Notes: a model not told the origin generated them from the sequence alone. DNA of 64,000 bases from Variovorax sp. ZS18.2.2 (GCF_024701975.1 NZ_JANLNM010000009.1:124001-188000), one strand, 5' to 3'; shown: positions 44,285 to 53,543, counted from the stretch's first letter. Translations and numbers: made by a program.

Positions 44285-44695
44285 ATGACTGAACCCGTTG
44301 GTGAAAAGGGCTACGCCGGCGACGTGACGCCCGAGCAGGCGGCGCAATGGCAGGCCAGTGGCGAGGCCGTGCTGGTCGACGTGCGCACCGATGCCGAGCG
44401 CGAGTGGGTCGGCTATGTGCCCGGTGCCGTGCCGCTGGCGTGGAAGCAATGGCCGGGCATGGCGCTGAACCCGGCGTTCGACGACGGTGTCCGCACTGCG
44501 GCTGATGGCGGCAAGAAGCTGGTGCTGCTGTGCCGCAGCGGTGTGCGCTCCATCGCGGCTGCGAAGCGCGCCACCGAGCTGGGGCTGGAGGCCTACAACA
44601 TCCTCGAAGGCTTCGAAGGGAATCCGGACGAGAGCGGACACCGCGGACAGATCGGCGGCTGGCGCAAGCGCGGGCTGCCCTGGAAGCAGAGCTAG
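44285..44695 (+). CDS. Rhodanese-like sulfurtransferase
   Basis: 136 residues, one rhodanese domain. VLVDVRTDAEREWVGYVPGA is the conserved front part, and the active-site loop is CRSGVRS with Cys83, which would carry a persulfide. The end QIGGWRKRGLPWKQ matches single-domain rhodaneses of this group. AAGGA is 9 bp before the ATG at 44285; a TTG six codons upstream is less likely. It is divergent from dctP and appears monocistronic. Confidence 0.92.
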   Translation: MTEPVGEKGYAGDVTPEQAAQWQASGEAVLVDVRTDAEREWVGYVPGAVPLAWKQWPGMALNPAFDDGVRTAADGGKKLVLLCRSGVRSIAAAKRATELGLEAYNILEGFEGNPDESGHRGQIGGWRKRGLPWKQS

Positions 44696-44890
44696 GCAAA
44701 GCGAGGCAGAGTTGGGCGTTGGTGCGCTCGCTCCCCGGAACATGAGGTAGCTGCCGCGACGATCGGCTGCTCCATCCGGGTGGAGTCGAAAGCATCGAGA
44801 GATCGCAGCCGGCAGACCGGCTGGTTGCGGAACACATGAGGTAAACCCCGATGGCCTTGCGAGCCATGCCCTCATACGATTTCGCTCATC

Positions 44891-44908
44891 TGCACAATCG
44901 ATTGTGCA
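44891..44908. promoter_or_regulatory. 18-bp perfect palindrome, candidate operator of sugar importer
   Basis: TGCACAATCGATTGTGCA is a perfect palindrome with a central CG, as in LacI-type operators. It lies 60 bp upstream of the permease start at 44968 in a 272-bp intergenic region. A LacI-family gene closes this gene cluster at 52334-53344 and is the obvious candidate to bind it. Confidence 0.7.
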
Positions 44909-44967
44909 AAACACTCAACCCAACTTGTGCCGCTGCGGCCCACCGCTTGCAGCGTCACCGCCAGATC

Positions 44968-45957
44968 ATGAAGTTCGGCCTTCCTCGCGACCCGCAGCTT
45001 TCGTTCCTGTTGCTGGTCAACCTCCTGGTGATCGTGGTCGCGACCGTCTGGTCCCGTGGACAGTTCGCCAGCGCCGACAACCTCCAGTCGATGGCAAGCC
45101 AGTTGCCCGAAATCGGCCTGCTCGCCATCGGCGTGATGCTCACGATGATCTCCGGCAACGGCGGCATCGATCTGTCCGGCGCCGCCATGGCCAACCTGGC
45201 CGGCGTGGTGGGGGCGCTGGTCGCGCCGCACTTCGTGTCGGCCGACGATGCGCCCGTGCTGTTCACTGCGCTCTTCGTCGTCGTGGCCCTGGTCACGGGC
45301 ATCGTGGGTGGCGCGGTCAACGGCCTGCTCATCGCACGCCTGGGTCTCACGCCGATCCTGGCCACGCTGGGGACGCAACTGCTGTTCACCGGCATCGCGG
45401 TCGTGCTGACCAACGGTTCGGCCGTGCGGCTCGGATATGTGGAGCCGCTGTCGGCCATCGGCAACGACACGGTGCTGGGCATTCCCATCGGCTTTGCCCT
45501 CTTTTTCCTGGCAACGCTGTTGCTGGGTCTGGTCCTTGGCCGCAGCGCATACGGCGTCCGGCTCTATCTGATGGGCACGAACCCGAAGGCCGCGCGCTAT
45601 ACCGGCATCTCGCCGACCAGGATTCTGCTCACCACCTACATCCTGAGCAGCACGCTGGCTGCGCTGGCCGGCGTGCTGATCGCCTCGCGTACCGCCAGCG
45701 TGAAGTGGGACTACGGCGGCTCGTACCTGCTCATCACCATCCTGATTGCAGTGATGGCCGGCGTGAGGCCCTCCGGTGGATATGGCCGCATGACCTGCCT
45801 CTTCTTCTCCGCCACGGCTTTGCAGGTTCTCTCCAGCGCATTCAACCTGGTGGGCATCTCCAACTTCTTTCGCGACTGTGCCTGGGGACTGATGCTGCTG
45901 CTGTTCCTGGCCTCCTCGCGCATCGAGTTCAAGCGCTGGTTGCCGCGCCGGGGCTGA
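44968..45957 (+). CDS. Sugar-type ABC permease (RbsC/LsrC family)
   Basis: 329 residues and about nine hydrophobic segments. It has MLTMISGNGGIDLSGAAMANLAG near residue 60, the GGIDLS motif of ribose-type permeases, then GTNPKAARYTGI and SGGYGRMTCLF. It is the first gene of the importer operon; binding protein, ATPase, second permease and kinase follow. The ATG at 44968 begins just before the first helix; the frame is open further upstream through the palindromic operator, which is unlikely to be translated. Confidence 0.93.
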   Translation: MKFGLPRDPQLSFLLLVNLLVIVVATVWSRGQFASADNLQSMASQLPEIGLLAIGVMLTMISGNGGIDLSGAAMANLAGVVGALVAPHFVSADDAPVLFTALFVVVALVTGIVGGAVNGLLIARLGLTPILATLGTQLLFTGIAVVLTNGSAVRLGYVEPLSAIGNDTVLGIPIGFALFFLATLLLGLVLGRSAYGVRLYLMGTNPKAARYTGISPTRILLTTYILSSTLAALAGVLIASRTASVKWDYGGSYLLITILIAVMAGVRPSGGYGRMTCLFFSATALQVLSSAFNLVGISNFFRDCAWGLMLLLFLASSRIEFKRWLPRRG

Positions 45958-46064
45958 TCCCGCGAGCCATTCATCCATCCGTTCATTCACCGAAGGCCTC
46001 GGCGCAATCCCTTCTTGCGCCGGGTGTGTGTGTCGAAGGGCGACTTTTCAAGGAGACAGCAAAG

Positions 46065-47075
46065 ATGACGAACACAAGAAAACTGATCCCGTGCGCTTTG
46101 ATCGCGGCCGCGGCGGCCACTGCCGTGGGTGCAATCCACGCACAAGGAAAAGAGCAGACCATCGCCACCGTGGTGAAGATCACCGGCATCAGCTGGTTCA
46201 ACCGGATGGAGGATGGCGTCAAGGCATTCGGCACCGACAACGCCGGCATCAAGACCTTCCAGACCGGCCCCGGCCAGGCCGATGCCGCGCAGCAGCTGCG
46301 CGTGATCGAAGACCTGGTGGCCAAGAACGTCAGCGCGATCGCGGTCGTTCCCTTCGATCCCCCGACGCTCGAGCCGGTGCTCAAGCGAGCCATCGACAAG
46401 GGCATCAAGGTGGTGACCCACGAGGCCGACAACCAGAAGAACACGCAGATCGACATCGAGGCCTTCGACAACGCCGACTACGGCGCGCGACTGAACGACC
46501 GCATGGCCGAGTGCATGAACAAGAGCGGCAAGTGGACCTCTTTCGTCGGGTCGCTGGGCAGCCAGTCGCATGTGCAGTGGGCCGATGCCGGCGCTGCCAA
46601 TGCATCGAAGAAATATGCGGGCCTGCAGCTGGTCGCCGCCAAGAACGAGTCCTTCAACGACGCGACCAAGGCCTATGAAAAGACCAAGGAGCTGCTGCGC
46701 AAGTACCCGGACATCAAGGGCTTCCAGGGCTCGTCGTCGCTCGACGTGCTGGGCATCGGCCGCGCGGTGGAAGAGGCGGGCAAACAGGGCAAGGTCTGCG
46801 TCTTCGGCACCGGCCTGCCCGGTGAAGCCGCCAAGCTGCTGGAGTCCGGCGCCATCACCGGCATCTCGTTCTGGGATCCGAAGGACGCGGGCATCGTCAT
46901 GAACAAGATGGCCAAGCTCCTGCTCGACGGCAAGAGCCCCGAGACGGGCATGAACCTGGGCGTCAAGGGCTACGAGAAGGTCCAGGTGTCCAAGGGACCC
47001 GGGCGCGGCGTGATCGTTCGCGGCCAGGCCTGGGTCGACGTGGACAAGAGCAACTACAAGCAATACCCGTTCTGA
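46065..47075 (+). CDS. Sugar-type ABC binding protein (RhaS/LsrB-like)
   Basis: 336 residues with a Sec signal peptide ending AIHAQ near residue 26. It has IATVVKITGISWFNRMEDGVKAF, AIAVVPFDPPTLEPVLKRAIDKGIKVVTHEAD and ITGISFWDPKDAGIVMNKMAKLLLDG, the pattern of the rhamnose/autoinducer-2 binding branch of class I receptors. AAGGAGA precedes the ATG. The ligand is probably a small sugar, polyol or furanosyl compound; the sequence alone does not decide. Confidence 0.92.
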   Translation: MTNTRKLIPCALIAAAAATAVGAIHAQGKEQTIATVVKITGISWFNRMEDGVKAFGTDNAGIKTFQTGPGQADAAQQLRVIEDLVAKNVSAIAVVPFDPPTLEPVLKRAIDKGIKVVTHEADNQKNTQIDIEAFDNADYGARLNDRMAECMNKSGKWTSFVGSLGSQSHVQWADAGAANASKKYAGLQLVAAKNESFNDATKAYEKTKELLRKYPDIKGFQGSSSLDVLGIGRAVEEAGKQGKVCVFGTGLPGEAAKLLESGAITGISFWDPKDAGIVMNKMAKLLLDGKSPETGMNLGVKGYEKVQVSKGPGRGVIVRGQAWVDVDKSNYKQYPF

Positions 47076-47099
47076 GCGCGTCTGAACGAGACCTGAAGC

Positions 47100-48701
47100 A
47101 TGACGTCCACCGAGGCTGCAGAAGAAATGCGCGCCACCGCGCGCGAACACGAAGCCGGCATCCACGCGGGCACGGCCGCCACCGGCGCGTTCCTGGAGGT
47201 GGTGGGCGTGCACAAGCGCTTCGCCGGCGTGCACGCGCTGCGGGGCGTCTCGCTGACCATCCGGTCCGGCGAGGTCTATCACCTGCTGGGCGAGAACGGA
47301 TGCGGCAAGAGCACGCTGATCAAGATCATTTCGGGCGTGCAGCCTCCCGATGAAGGCGAGCTGCGCATCAACGGCGTGCGCTTTGCCGCGCTGTCGTCCC
47401 TGGATTCGCTCACGGCCGGCATCGAGACGGTCTACCAGGACCTCTCGCTCCTGCCCAACCTGAGCGTTGCCGAGAACATCGGGCTGACCGAGCAGCTCGT
47501 TGCGAACCGGGGGCGGCTTTCGCGCCGGCTGGACCGTCGAAAGCTGGCGCAGACGGCCTCCCGTGCGCTCGCGACGGTCGGCCTTCCAGCCTCCACCGAC
47601 TTTCAGCGCACGCTGGTGGAATCCCTGCCCATCGCGACAAGGCAACTGATCGCCATCGCGCGTGCGATCGCCACGAACGCACGCATGGTGATCATGGACG
47701 AACCGACCACGGCGCTCACCAAGCGCGAGGTCGACAACCTGATCGCCGTGGTGCGCAAACTGCAGTCGAATGGCGTGGCGGTGCTCTTCGTGAGCCACAA
47801 GCTGGACGAGTGCTACGCCATCGGCGGCGAAGTCATCGTGTTCCGCGATGGCCAGAAGGTGGCGCAGGGACCCATTGCCGCCTTCGACAAGGCAGAGCTG
47901 GCGCGTCTCATGACGGGGCGCGACATCGCGACCCAGCGCTACAGGACAACGCCGGCCGACGGCCCGGTGCTCCTGAAGGTCCAGGGGCTCGGGCGGCGCG
48001 GTGCTTTCTCGGACGTCGAGTTCGTGCTCGGCCGCGGCGAAATCCTCGGCGTGACGGGGCTGCTCGATTCGGGACGCAACGAACTCGCACATGCACTGGC
48101 CGGCGTGGCGCCGGCGGACTCGGGATCGATCGAACTTGCCGGCCAGCGGGTCACCCTGCGACAGCCCGGCGATGCGATCGGGCTGGGCATCGGCTACGTG
48201 CCGGAAGACCGGCTCGGCGAGGGGCTGTTCCTCGACAAATCCATCCAGGAAAACATCGTCTCGGTCGTGATCTCGAAGCTTCGCGGTCGCCTGGGGTTGC
48301 TGGAGCCGCGACGCGGCCAGGCGCTGGCCGAAACCATCGTGCGGGACCTGCAGGTCGCCACGCCCGATGTGTTGCGTCCCGTGCAGTCCCTGTCCGGCGG
48401 CAACCAGCAGCGCGTGCTCATCGGCCGCTGGCTCACCATCGCGCCGCGCCTGTTGATCCTGCACGGCCCGACCGTGGGCGTCGACGTGGGGTCGAAGGAC
48501 ATCATCTATCGGCTCGTCCAGCGCCTGGCCGAGGAGGGGCTGTCCGTGATCCTGGTCAGCGACGACCTGCCCGAGCTGCTGCAGAACTGCGACCGGATCC
48601 TGTTGATGAAGAAAGGCCGGCTCGTCTCGCAGTTCGACGCACGGCAACTGGACGAGAGCACGCTCTACCGGGCGCTGCTGTCGGAGACCTTCCCGAGCTA
48701 A
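47100..48701 (+). CDS. Sugar-type ABC ATPase with two nucleotide-binding domains
   Basis: 533 residues, two fused ATPase domains as in RbsA/LsrA. The first has Walker A GENGCGKST near residue 65 and VIMDEPTTALT. The second has the usual degenerate Walker A region (GLLDSGRNELAHAL) and a good signature LSGGNQQRVLIGRW. The first 30 residues form an extra Glu/Ala-rich tail. It starts 24 bp after the binding-protein stop and is followed by the second permease after 13 bp. Confidence 0.95.
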   Translation: MTSTEAAEEMRATAREHEAGIHAGTAATGAFLEVVGVHKRFAGVHALRGVSLTIRSGEVYHLLGENGCGKSTLIKIISGVQPPDEGELRINGVRFAALSSLDSLTAGIETVYQDLSLLPNLSVAENIGLTEQLVANRGRLSRRLDRRKLAQTASRALATVGLPASTDFQRTLVESLPIATRQLIAIARAIATNARMVIMDEPTTALTKREVDNLIAVVRKLQSNGVAVLFVSHKLDECYAIGGEVIVFRDGQKVAQGPIAAFDKAELARLMTGRDIATQRYRTTPADGPVLLKVQGLGRRGAFSDVEFVLGRGEILGVTGLLDSGRNELAHALAGVAPADSGSIELAGQRVTLRQPGDAIGLGIGYVPEDRLGEGLFLDKSIQENIVSVVISKLRGRLGLLEPRRGQALAETIVRDLQVATPDVLRPVQSLSGGNQQRVLIGRWLTIAPRLLILHGPTVGVDVGSKDIIYRLVQRLAEEGLSVILVSDDLPELLQNCDRILLMKKGRLVSQFDARQLDESTLYRALLSETFPS

Positions 48702-48714
48702 AAAAAAGATTGCC

Positions 48715-49737
48715 ATGACATCGACAGTGCCCAGCCACTCGCCGGCCGTACAGACGCCCGCGCGCCAACGTCGCCTCCTGGGCGAACGCCCCGAATTCTT
48801 CACCGCGCTGATGATCGCCGCGGTCGCGATCGTGGTGGCCTTTCTCAACCCCGACTTCCTCCAGGTCGGGATGCTGTTCGACATCCTTCGCTCCAGCACC
48901 GTGGTCGGCATCTTCGCCCTCGGCGTGCTTGTCGTGCTGGCAGCGGGCGGCATCGATGTGTCCTTCACGGCGATCGCGGCGCTCACCATGTACTCGATCA
49001 CCAAGGCGGTGACGCTTTGGTGGCCGCAGGCGCCGATGCCGCTGATCCTGCTGGCGGGCGCGTCCGGTGGCGTGCTCCTGGGCATGCTCAACGGCTGCCT
49101 GGTCGACTGGCTCAAGGCGCCTTCGCTCATCGTCACCATCGGCACGCAGTACCTGTTCCGCGGCTTTCTCCTGACCTTCGTCGGCACGGTGTTCTTCATG
49201 GAGATTCCCGATCCGATGGACAGCTTCGGCCGCGCCGCATTGCTGCGCCACGCCACAGCGGAGGGCGCGATGTCCGTGCTTCCCGCATCGGTGCTCGTGT
49301 TGGCGGCGGTCGCGGGCCTCACCTGGTTCATCCTCAATCGCACGCTGATCGGCCGTGCGGTGTATGCCATCGGCGGAAGCCTGGGCATTGCGGAGCGCCT
49401 GGGCTATCGGCTGCGGGTGGTGCACATGTTCGTGTTCGGCTATGCGGGCCTTCTGGCGGGCATTGCCGGCATCGTTCACGTCTCGAGCAACCGGCTGGCC
49501 AACCCCTTCGACCTGGTCGGCACCGAGCTGGACGTGATCGCGGCCGTGGTGCTCGGCGGTGCGCGCATCACGGGCGGCAACGGCACGGTCCTGGGCACGC
49601 TGCTGGGCGTGCTGCTGGTCACGCTGATCAACAACGTGCTGATCCTCGCGGGTGTGCCCAGCACCTGGCAGAAGGTCATCGTGGGCGCATTCATCCTGGT
49701 TGCCGGCACGCTCTTCTCGCTTCGGCGCGTGCGCTGA
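48715..49737 (+). CDS. Sugar-type ABC permease (second)
   Basis: 340 residues, about nine hydrophobic segments, with VVLAAGGIDVSFTAIAALTMYS (the GGIDVS motif) and VVLGGARITGGNGTVLGTLLGV near the end. It pairs with the permease at 44968-45957 to form the membrane channel, as in LsrC/LsrD. The short gap to the ATPase gene holds a run of eight A and no strong ribosome-binding site. Confidence 0.93.
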   Translation: MTSTVPSHSPAVQTPARQRRLLGERPEFFTALMIAAVAIVVAFLNPDFLQVGMLFDILRSSTVVGIFALGVLVVLAAGGIDVSFTAIAALTMYSITKAVTLWWPQAPMPLILLAGASGGVLLGMLNGCLVDWLKAPSLIVTIGTQYLFRGFLLTFVGTVFFMEIPDPMDSFGRAALLRHATAEGAMSVLPASVLVLAAVAGLTWFILNRTLIGRAVYAIGGSLGIAERLGYRLRVVHMFVFGYAGLLAGIAGIVHVSSNRLANPFDLVGTELDVIAAVVLGGARITGGNGTVLGTLLGVLLVTLINNVLILAGVPSTWQKVIVGAFILVAGTLFSLRRVR

Positions 49738-49776
49738 TCCTGCGGTCGTCTTTTCGCATTCCCCTTTTTCTCATTC

Positions 49777-51315
49777 ATGAAGCACGCATTGCTCGGCATC
49801 GACGTCGGAACCTACAGCAGCAAGGCCACCCTGACGACGCTCGACGGACGCATCCTCAACACCGCCACGATCCCCCACGACATCAGCCTGCCGCATCCCG
49901 GGCATGTGGAGCAGGACGCCGACAAGGTCTGGTGGCACGACGTCTGCGCGCTGTGCCGGAAGGTGATGGAGGGAACCGGCCTTGGCGGCGATGACGTCGC
50001 CGCGCTGGCGGTCAGCGCGATCGGCCCCTGCGTGGTGCCGCTGGACGCGAACATGCGCCCGCTGCGGCCCGCCATCCTCTATGGCGTGGACGTGCGCGCG
50101 GAGGCGGAGATCGCAGAGATCGAGGCCGAGTTCGGCGCCGCCGCCATTCGCGAGTTCTCGCTGATGGACCTCACCAGCCAGGCCATCGGGCCGAAGATCC
50201 GCTGGATCCGAAAGCACGAGCCCGAGGTCTGGGCGGCCACCGCGCACCTGGCCACCGCCACCTCCTACCTGGTCTTGCGCCTCACCGGCCAGCATTGCAC
50301 CGACCGGCACACGGCCAGTCACTACATGCCCCTGTACAACCCCCAGACGGGCACGTGGGACGAGCGCTTCAATCGTGCCTTCGTGCCGCTGGACGCGCTG
50401 CCGTGCCCCGCCTGGTCCGACGAGATCGCCGGCGAGATCACCGCGGATGCGGCGCAGGCCACCGGCCTTTCGGTCGGCACGCCCGTGGCCGTGGGGGCGG
50501 TCGACGCATTGAGCGAGGCGATCAGCGTGGGTGCAGTCGCCCCCGGCGACCTGATGGTGATGTATGGAAGCACCACGTTCTTTGTCCTGGTGCAGGACAA
50601 GCCGACGCCCGATCCGCGGGTCTGGACCGTGGCGGGGGCCTACGAGGGGCAATTCAACCTGGCCGCCGGCATGAGCACCACCGGCAGCCTGACGCGCTGG
50701 TTCAAGGACGAGCTGGCGCGCGACTTGGAGGAACCGGGCGGCTACGCCGCGCTCTTCGAAGGCGCAGCCAAGGTTGCGCCGGGCGCGGGCGGCCTGCTGG
50801 TGCTGCCGTACTTCAGCGGCGAGCGCACCCCCATCAACGACACGCGCGCCAGTGGCGTGATCGCGGGGCTGAGCCTGTCCCATTCCAGGGAGCAGCTTTT
50901 CAGGGCCGTTCTCGAAGGGGTGGGTTTCGGCGTGCGGCACAACCTGGAGGCCTTCGCCGATATCGGCGCGAAGGTGCGCCGCGTGGTCGCCGTGGGCGGT
51001 GGGGCACAAGGCAATACCTGGCTGCAGATCGTCTCCGACATCGCGCAGGTCGAGCAGGAGGTGCCGGCCGTGACGGTCGGCGCGAGCTTCGGCAATGCGT
51101 TCCTGGCGGGCTGTGCGGCCGGCGTGGTGCAGCGCAGCGACATCTCCCGGTGGGTGCAGCCCGGGCGCCGCATCGTGCCGGACCCTTCGCGGCGCGCGGT
51201 CTACGACAGCATGTACGCCCAGTACCGCAAGCTCTATGACGGCACCCGCGACGTGATGCACGCGCTGAAATCCATCGCCTCGGGCGGCACCGGTTCAAGC
51301 ACGCGGCAACCGTAG
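49777..51315 (+). CDS. FGGY-family carbohydrate kinase
   Basis: 512 residues. The N-terminal phosphate-binding motif is LGIDVGTYSSKATLTTLDG, the middle has the substrate region HTASHYMPLYNPQTGTWDERF, and the ATPase motifs VVAVGGGAQGNTWLQIVSDI and GASFGNAFLAGCAAG lie at the C-terminus. It would phosphorylate the sugar or polyol brought in by the importer encoded just upstream. FGGY members include xylulose, ribulose and autoinducer-2 kinases; this one cannot be placed. No isomerase, dehydrogenase or aldolase gene accompanies it. Confidence 0.93.
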   Translation: MKHALLGIDVGTYSSKATLTTLDGRILNTATIPHDISLPHPGHVEQDADKVWWHDVCALCRKVMEGTGLGGDDVAALAVSAIGPCVVPLDANMRPLRPAILYGVDVRAEAEIAEIEAEFGAAAIREFSLMDLTSQAIGPKIRWIRKHEPEVWAATAHLATATSYLVLRLTGQHCTDRHTASHYMPLYNPQTGTWDERFNRAFVPLDALPCPAWSDEIAGEITADAAQATGLSVGTPVAVGAVDALSEAISVGAVAPGDLMVMYGSTTFFVLVQDKPTPDPRVWTVAGAYEGQFNLAAGMSTTGSLTRWFKDELARDLEEPGGYAALFEGAAKVAPGAGGLLVLPYFSGERTPINDTRASGVIAGLSLSHSREQLFRAVLEGVGFGVRHNLEAFADIGAKVRRVVAVGGGAQGNTWLQIVSDIAQVEQEVPAVTVGASFGNAFLAGCAAGVVQRSDISRWVQPGRRIVPDPSRRAVYDSMYAQYRKLYDGTRDVMHALKSIASGGTGSSTRQP

Positions 51316-51362
51316 TCGCCACCCATTGCCAGGGTCGTTCCTCCAACGCTCGAAGACCTCCG

Positions 51363-52364
51363 ATGGAAGATCCGTCTCACGCCCGGCCCGACGCCCTGTT
51401 CGAGAGCGAGCTGGCGCGCAACGTCGAACTGGGGCGCGAGCCGTCCGGCGGCATCGGCTGCTACGTCCACGGAACGCCCTCCCGCCTGGAGCGATGGCAC
51501 TACCACGACGAGTACGAACTCCAACTCGTCGTCCAGACGTCGGGCCGGACTTACGTGGGAAACCATGTGGGAGCGTTCCAGCCGGGCTCCGTCGTCCTGA
51601 TCGGCCCTCGCGTTCCCCACAACATCGTCTCCCTCGATGCGCCGGCGGCCGGTGTGAACGAGCGCAGTGTCGTGATCCATTTCGCCAGGGACCTGATGCA
51701 CAAGGCTGCCGAGCTCCTTGCGGAGCTGCAGGGCGCGGTGTCGCTGCTGGATCGCGATCGCTGCGGCATCGAGTTCCTGAATGCCGACCGGGACCTGCAC
51801 GACGGCTTTCGGCGCGTGCAAGACACATCCGGCGTCGCCCGTTTCTGTGCCCTGGCCGAGCTGTTGCAACGCCTGGACCGGTGGCCCGAGTGCCGGTTCT
51901 TCTCCTCGACATCGCCGCCGGACGGTCGAAGCCAGCGCAAGGCTGTCATGGACCCGCGGGTCGAGAGGGTGCAGGCGCTCGTCTACCAGAACTATGCCGA
52001 CAGGCTGTCGTTGACGAAAGCCGGCGATTGCGCCGGTGTCAGCGCCTATGCCTTCTCCAGGCTGTTCCGACGGGTGACCGGAAGCACCTACACGGACTTC
52101 CTGATCAACGTCCGGGTTGCCAGGGCCTGCGAGATGTTGAGCAAGACCGACGTGCAGGTTGCCAGCATCTGCTACATGGTCGGCTTCAACAACATCTCCA
52201 ATTTCAACCGGCACTTTCGCAGGCTGAAGCACATGACGCCGAGCGAATACCGAAGCCGCATGTCAGGCCGCTTCGGTGCCGCAGCGGCGGAAGGCAGTGC
52301 GCGCGCGCAACGCACGCAACGCGCGCAGCGCGCTCAGGCCTCGACCAGCTCGGGCCGGATCTGA
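51363..52364 (+). CDS. AraC-family regulator with cupin-like sensor
   Basis: 333 residues. The N-terminal sensor has the cupin pattern WHYHDEYELQLVVQTSGRTYVGNHVGAFQPGSVVLIGPRVPHN. The C-terminal double helix-turn-helix includes SLTKAGDCAGVSAYAFSRLFRR and VASICYMVGFNNISNFNRHF. It probably responds to the sugar and activates the importer/kinase operon, from which it is 47 bp distant. The last 30 residues are a low-complexity Ala/Gln/Arg tail and overlap the 3' end of the convergent lacI-type gene by 31 bp. Confidence 0.93.
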   Translation: MEDPSHARPDALFESELARNVELGREPSGGIGCYVHGTPSRLERWHYHDEYELQLVVQTSGRTYVGNHVGAFQPGSVVLIGPRVPHNIVSLDAPAAGVNERSVVIHFARDLMHKAAELLAELQGAVSLLDRDRCGIEFLNADRDLHDGFRRVQDTSGVARFCALAELLQRLDRWPECRFFSSTSPPDGRSQRKAVMDPRVERVQALVYQNYADRLSLTKAGDCAGVSAYAFSRLFRRVTGSTYTDFLINVRVARACEMLSKTDVQVASICYMVGFNNISNFNRHFRRLKHMTPSEYRSRMSGRFGAAAAEGSARAQRTQRAQRAQASTSSGRI

Positions 52365-53344
52365 ATGATCTCGGAGGCCTCGAAGCGCCCTGAATCGATG
52401 ATCTCGAAGGCCTTGCCGAGCAGCCCCGGGATGTCCTGCCGCACCATGAGCAACGGAAAGCTCAGGCAGGTCGCAAACGGATCCCAGTCGTAGCTTCCGA
52501 TCGTGCACTGGTGGACCTCTTCGAGCGGAAGGGTCTTGAGGAATCGCACCACGCCCTCCAGCGCAATGGTCGAGTTGACGAACAGCCCGCGCGGCAATCC
52601 GCCCATGCGCTGGTACAGCGTTCGCACCGATGCTTCGGCCTGGTCCGCCTCGTAGCCGCAGGCATCCACGTCCGCACCCTCGAGGCTGCCGAACGCCTGC
52701 GCAATGGCGTCGGAGAAGCCTTCGATCCGTTGTGCCGTGTTGTGGTCGCTCGGAATGCCGCCGACGAAACAGAAGCGGTTGCGCCGCTTGGCACGCGGTG
52801 CCTTCGATCGCTCGATGAGCTTCGCCGTGAGCTCGCGGGCGCCCCAGCGGTTGTCGGAGACGACCGAGGGCGCAAGCTTGCCCGGCAGATCGACATTGAG
52901 ATGCGCAATGCCGTGGTGCGAGCAGATCCGGCTCACCGCATCGGGCGCGGAGGCGCCTGTCACCAGCAGGTATTCGATCTGGTAGGAGATGAGGGTGCGC
53001 GCCGTCTCCGCTTCCAGCTTCGGGTCGCGCAGCGTGCTGACCACGATGGGATAGAGATGCCGCTCGCGCGCCAGCCGTTCGAAGGTCTGCGACATGGCGC
53101 TGAAGAAGCGGTTGTCGTGCATCGGGATGAGCATGCCGATCAGCCCCGAGCGCTTGCGCCGCAGGCCGCTGGCCTGCCGGTTGAGCGTGTACTTCAGATC
53201 CTTGGCGAGGGCGAGGACGCGTGTCGCCGTTTCCTCGCCGATGCGCCGGCTCTTCCAGGTGCCGTTCAGGATCGCACTGACCGTGGATGCGGAAGTCTCG
53301 GCCAGCTGTGCCAGATCGTAGATGGTCGGCTCGCGTCGGCTCAT
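52334..53344 (-). CDS. LacI-family transcriptional regulator
   Basis: 336 residues. The HTH TIYDLAQLAETSASTVSAILNGTWKSRR and hinge QASGLRRKRSGLIGMLIP are typical, followed by a periplasmic-binding-protein-like effector domain (SYQIEYLLVTGASAPDAV; FVNSTIALEGVVRFLKTL). It is convergent with the AraC gene and closes the sugar cluster. The perfect palindrome at 44891-44908 is its likely operator. The ATG at 53344 is preferred over a GTG four codons earlier. Confidence 0.93.
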   Translation of the reverse strand: MSRREPTIYDLAQLAETSASTVSAILNGTWKSRRIGEETATRVLALAKDLKYTLNRQASGLRRKRSGLIGMLIPMHDNRFFSAMSQTFERLARERHLYPIVVSTLRDPKLEAETARTLISYQIEYLLVTGASAPDAVSRICSHHGIAHLNVDLPGKLAPSVVSDNRWGARELTAKLIERSKAPRAKRRNRFCFVGGIPSDHNTAQRIEGFSDAIAQAFGSLEGADVDACGYEADQAEASVRTLYQRMGGLPRGLFVNSTIALEGVVRFLKTLPLEEVHQCTIGSYDWDPFATCLSFPLLMVRQDIPGLLGKAFEIIDSGRFEASEIIQIRPELVEA

Positions 53345-53482
53345 CGCGCGCGACACGATGGAATTGCATCGGACTTACGTTTCATCGAGGGAAGTTTAAG
53401 CGCCCAAGTGCTTGCCAGCCTTGGTGTTTCCGGGGAAAAGCCGATCACTCACGGGCCCTCTGGCCGCTGCCTTGCGAGGCCA

Positions 53483-53518
53483 AAAAGAAAAGGCCCCCTG
53501 TTTCCAGGAGGCCCTTTC
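53483..53518 (-). terminator. Intrinsic terminator of the LysM/BON gene
   Basis: On the minus strand the sequence AAAGGGCCTCCTG, short loop, CAGGGGGCC is followed by TTTTCTTTTT. The stem has one bulge. It lies about 25 bp past the stop of the gene at 53544-54005. Confidence 0.85.
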
Positions 53519-53543
53519 TCGGGTCGCTCGCGAAAGCGTCAGC

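Noticed and set aside
48702..48714. Run of eight A between ATPase and second permease as a phase-variable tract
   Set aside because: It is intergenic and short, so slippage would not change a reading frame; no other sign of phase variation.
45987..49388. A very long open frame (over 1100 codons) on the minus strand opposite the sugar importer operon
   Set aside because: It runs antisense to three clear genes, has an Arg/His/Ala-rich composition with no domain, and is the usual mirror frame of GC-rich coding DNA.
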